This document shows, in pieces, positions 63,132-64,000 of a DNA stretch of 64,000 nt. Source of the DNA: Accumulibacter sp003538495. GTDB lineage: Bacteria; Pseudomonadota; Gammaproteobacteria; Burkholderiales; Rhodocyclaceae. Position numbers and translations under genes: made by a program. The stretch covers positions 37,135 through 101,134 of the forward strand of contig NZ_JAPUVQ010000131.1 of assembly GCF_029255145.1 (NCBI RefSeq). Reading direction: 5' to 3'. The notes under the pieces are model-generated. The model made no database searches. It was given only the letters and a program-made list of their open reading frames with translations, and was not told the DNA's origin. Within the stretch, counting starts at the first letter, position 1. Each line of letters begins with the position of its first letter.

Positions 63132-63627
63132 CGTTGTCGCGGGGTCGGTAAGGAGCCTGTGAGCATAGCGCTTGCGCAGCGATTGTGCACCAGCCATGGA
63201 CGGAGTCGCCCACTTCAACCTGCCGCCGGGCCGCCAGCGCGCATGCCACCAATCCGCCCGAGAACGGCCGATCTGCGCTGAACGACGCGTCGGCCCTCGC
63301 TGCCTTGCCCTGGGTGCGAGATGCGGCAGCGAAAGCAAGCCGCTTCGGCACTTAATGAACTGGAAATCACGGCTCCTGCGACCTTTTTACCGCAGCACTC
63401 GCTGGTTATTCGGGTCAAGAAATAAGTAGAATATCGCTTGAATCGCCACAACCGCACGACTATATTATTTCTATCACTCCGTTTGGCAAGAAAGACTCCC
63501 GCGTATTCGCGCCAACTGTCGTGGCTGCCGGTGCTGCGTCGCGAGCCCTCGCAGCGGCACGTTAACCAGCCGTCGCAACACGGCGACGCCAGGAAAATGC
63601 AAAGCAAGCGTAAATCCGGTGTAGATA
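63132..63627. other. Right-end intergenic region, partly AT-rich
   Basis: 496 bp with no ORF that looks coding (the frames present have unnatural composition). Positions ~63405-63480 are markedly AT-richer than the rest of the window and contain a sigma-70-like promoter. The promoter of the RND operon should lie near 63132-63350 but is not obvious. Confidence 0.45.
63438..63466 (+). promoter_or_regulatory. Sigma-70-like promoter candidate
   Basis: TTGAAT (63438-63443) and TATATT (63461-63466) are separated by the ideal 17 bp in an AT-rich patch. It points rightward to the small lipoprotein frame at 63628, leaving a leader of about 155 bases. Confidence 0.5.
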
Positions 63628-63867
63628 ATGGCTTGTTTGCTACGCTCAAAATCGCTGGCACTCTGGCGGACATCGCTCTGCATCGTGACCTTGGCGATAT
63701 TTTCTGGATGCGCCGCGATGCCAACGCTTGACGAGAAAATAAGTGAGGCAATCCCGATTGAAAGCGATTGCGCGGAGTACGAAATGTTCCTTGCCGACGC
63801 CGATAGCGGGGTCTATGTCGTTTCGTGTGGAACGGGCGCTGGTTTTGGCGGTTTGAGTGGGCGGTGA
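63628..63867 (+). CDS. Possible small lipoprotein
   Basis: Encodes 79 residues. A hydrophobic stretch SLCIVTLAIFSGC ends in a lipobox-like FSGC near residue 28, followed by a short acidic mature part (SEAIPIESDCAEYEMFLADADSG) with two further cysteines. No clear ribosome site precedes the ATG, but a promoter-like element lies upstream. The Ser-Gly-Cys context and low GC suggest a real small lipoprotein; the function is unknown and the frame could be spurious. Confidence 0.45.
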   Translation: MACLLRSKSLALWRTSLCIVTLAIFSGCAAMPTLDEKISEAIPIESDCAEYEMFLADADSGVYVVSCGTGAGFGGLSGR

Positions 63868-64000
63868 TGTCAAGGGCGGGCGCAGCCGAACCCTTTACAT
63901 CGCTGCCCGCTCGCTTACGCTTCCTCCGGGCCGAGGAAGGCAGTCTGCCGCCCTCGGCATGGAGGACAATAGCGGCCTTTCCTCTCGCGGCCACTTCCTC

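Noticed and set aside
63438..63731. A 97-codon frame at the right end
   Set aside because: It begins inside the promoter-like element, has no ribosome site, no recognisable sequence and overlaps the more plausible small lipoprotein frame.

Overview
The window is about 65% GC and packed with genes. Their style (E. coli-type RtcB, HtpG, GreB, YgiQ, a periplasmic fatty-acid cis/trans isomerase, many PAS/GGDEF/EAL proteins) fits a betaproteobacterium of the Rhodocyclales, perhaps close to Candidatus Accumulibacter. That placement is inferred from protein character, not from a phylogeny. I see no transposase, phage gene, CRISPR array or rRNA; there is one tRNA (Val-GAC).

Layout. (1) 1-7672: housekeeping and envelope genes: the end of a DUF3617 protein, cti, a cupin, ygiQ, tRNA-Val with a clear promoter and terminator, and a DUF1254/DUF1214 lipoprotein. 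(2) 7832-20859: the most unusual region. A ~1990-residue protein joins two alpha/beta-hydrolase (lipase-like) domains to a CHAT cysteine-protease domain. Next to it are a metacaspase, a PAS histidine kinase, a second CHAT protein and an MBL-fold hydrolase. This is three predicted caspase-clan proteases, two esterase modules and one metallohydrolase in 13 kb, and looks like a conflict, cell-death or stress-response island. (3) 20966-38833: a signalling block: a CheB-CheR-PAS fusion, five histidine kinases of one kinase-core type (counting the one inside the protease island), a B12-binding protein followed by a diguanylate cyclase and a kinase, and a hemerythrin-like kinase overlapping a GGDEF-EAL protein with a C-terminal receiver domain. 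(4) 38912-46955: rtcB, a GspE/PilB-type ATPase, a 12-cysteine periplasmic repeat protein, a deoxyinosine-glycosylase family enzyme, htpG with a candidate sigma-32 promoter, and a patatin. (5) 46974-53937: a B12-type radical SAM protein, a membrane GGDEF-EAL protein with a 49-bp tandem duplication at its 3' end, greB, azlCD and a DUF465 protein. (6) 54059-63131: a hydrolase, then a leftward run of an EamA transporter, an EEP-family phosphatase, a lipoprotein, an SRPBCC protein, an RND pump and its adaptor. The right edge is a less GC-rich patch with a possible small lipoprotein.

Working together: the signalling genes appear to feed into cyclic-di-GMP (three GGDEF proteins, two of them also EAL) rather than DNA-binding regulators, of which I find none. 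The GspE/PilB ATPase has an MshE-like N-terminal region that could in principle read that signal. Many start codons overlap the preceding stop (ATGA, GTGA, TTGA, TGATG, TAGTG), which supports the co-translated units proposed below. Most functions are assigned from motifs read by eye; no database search was run.
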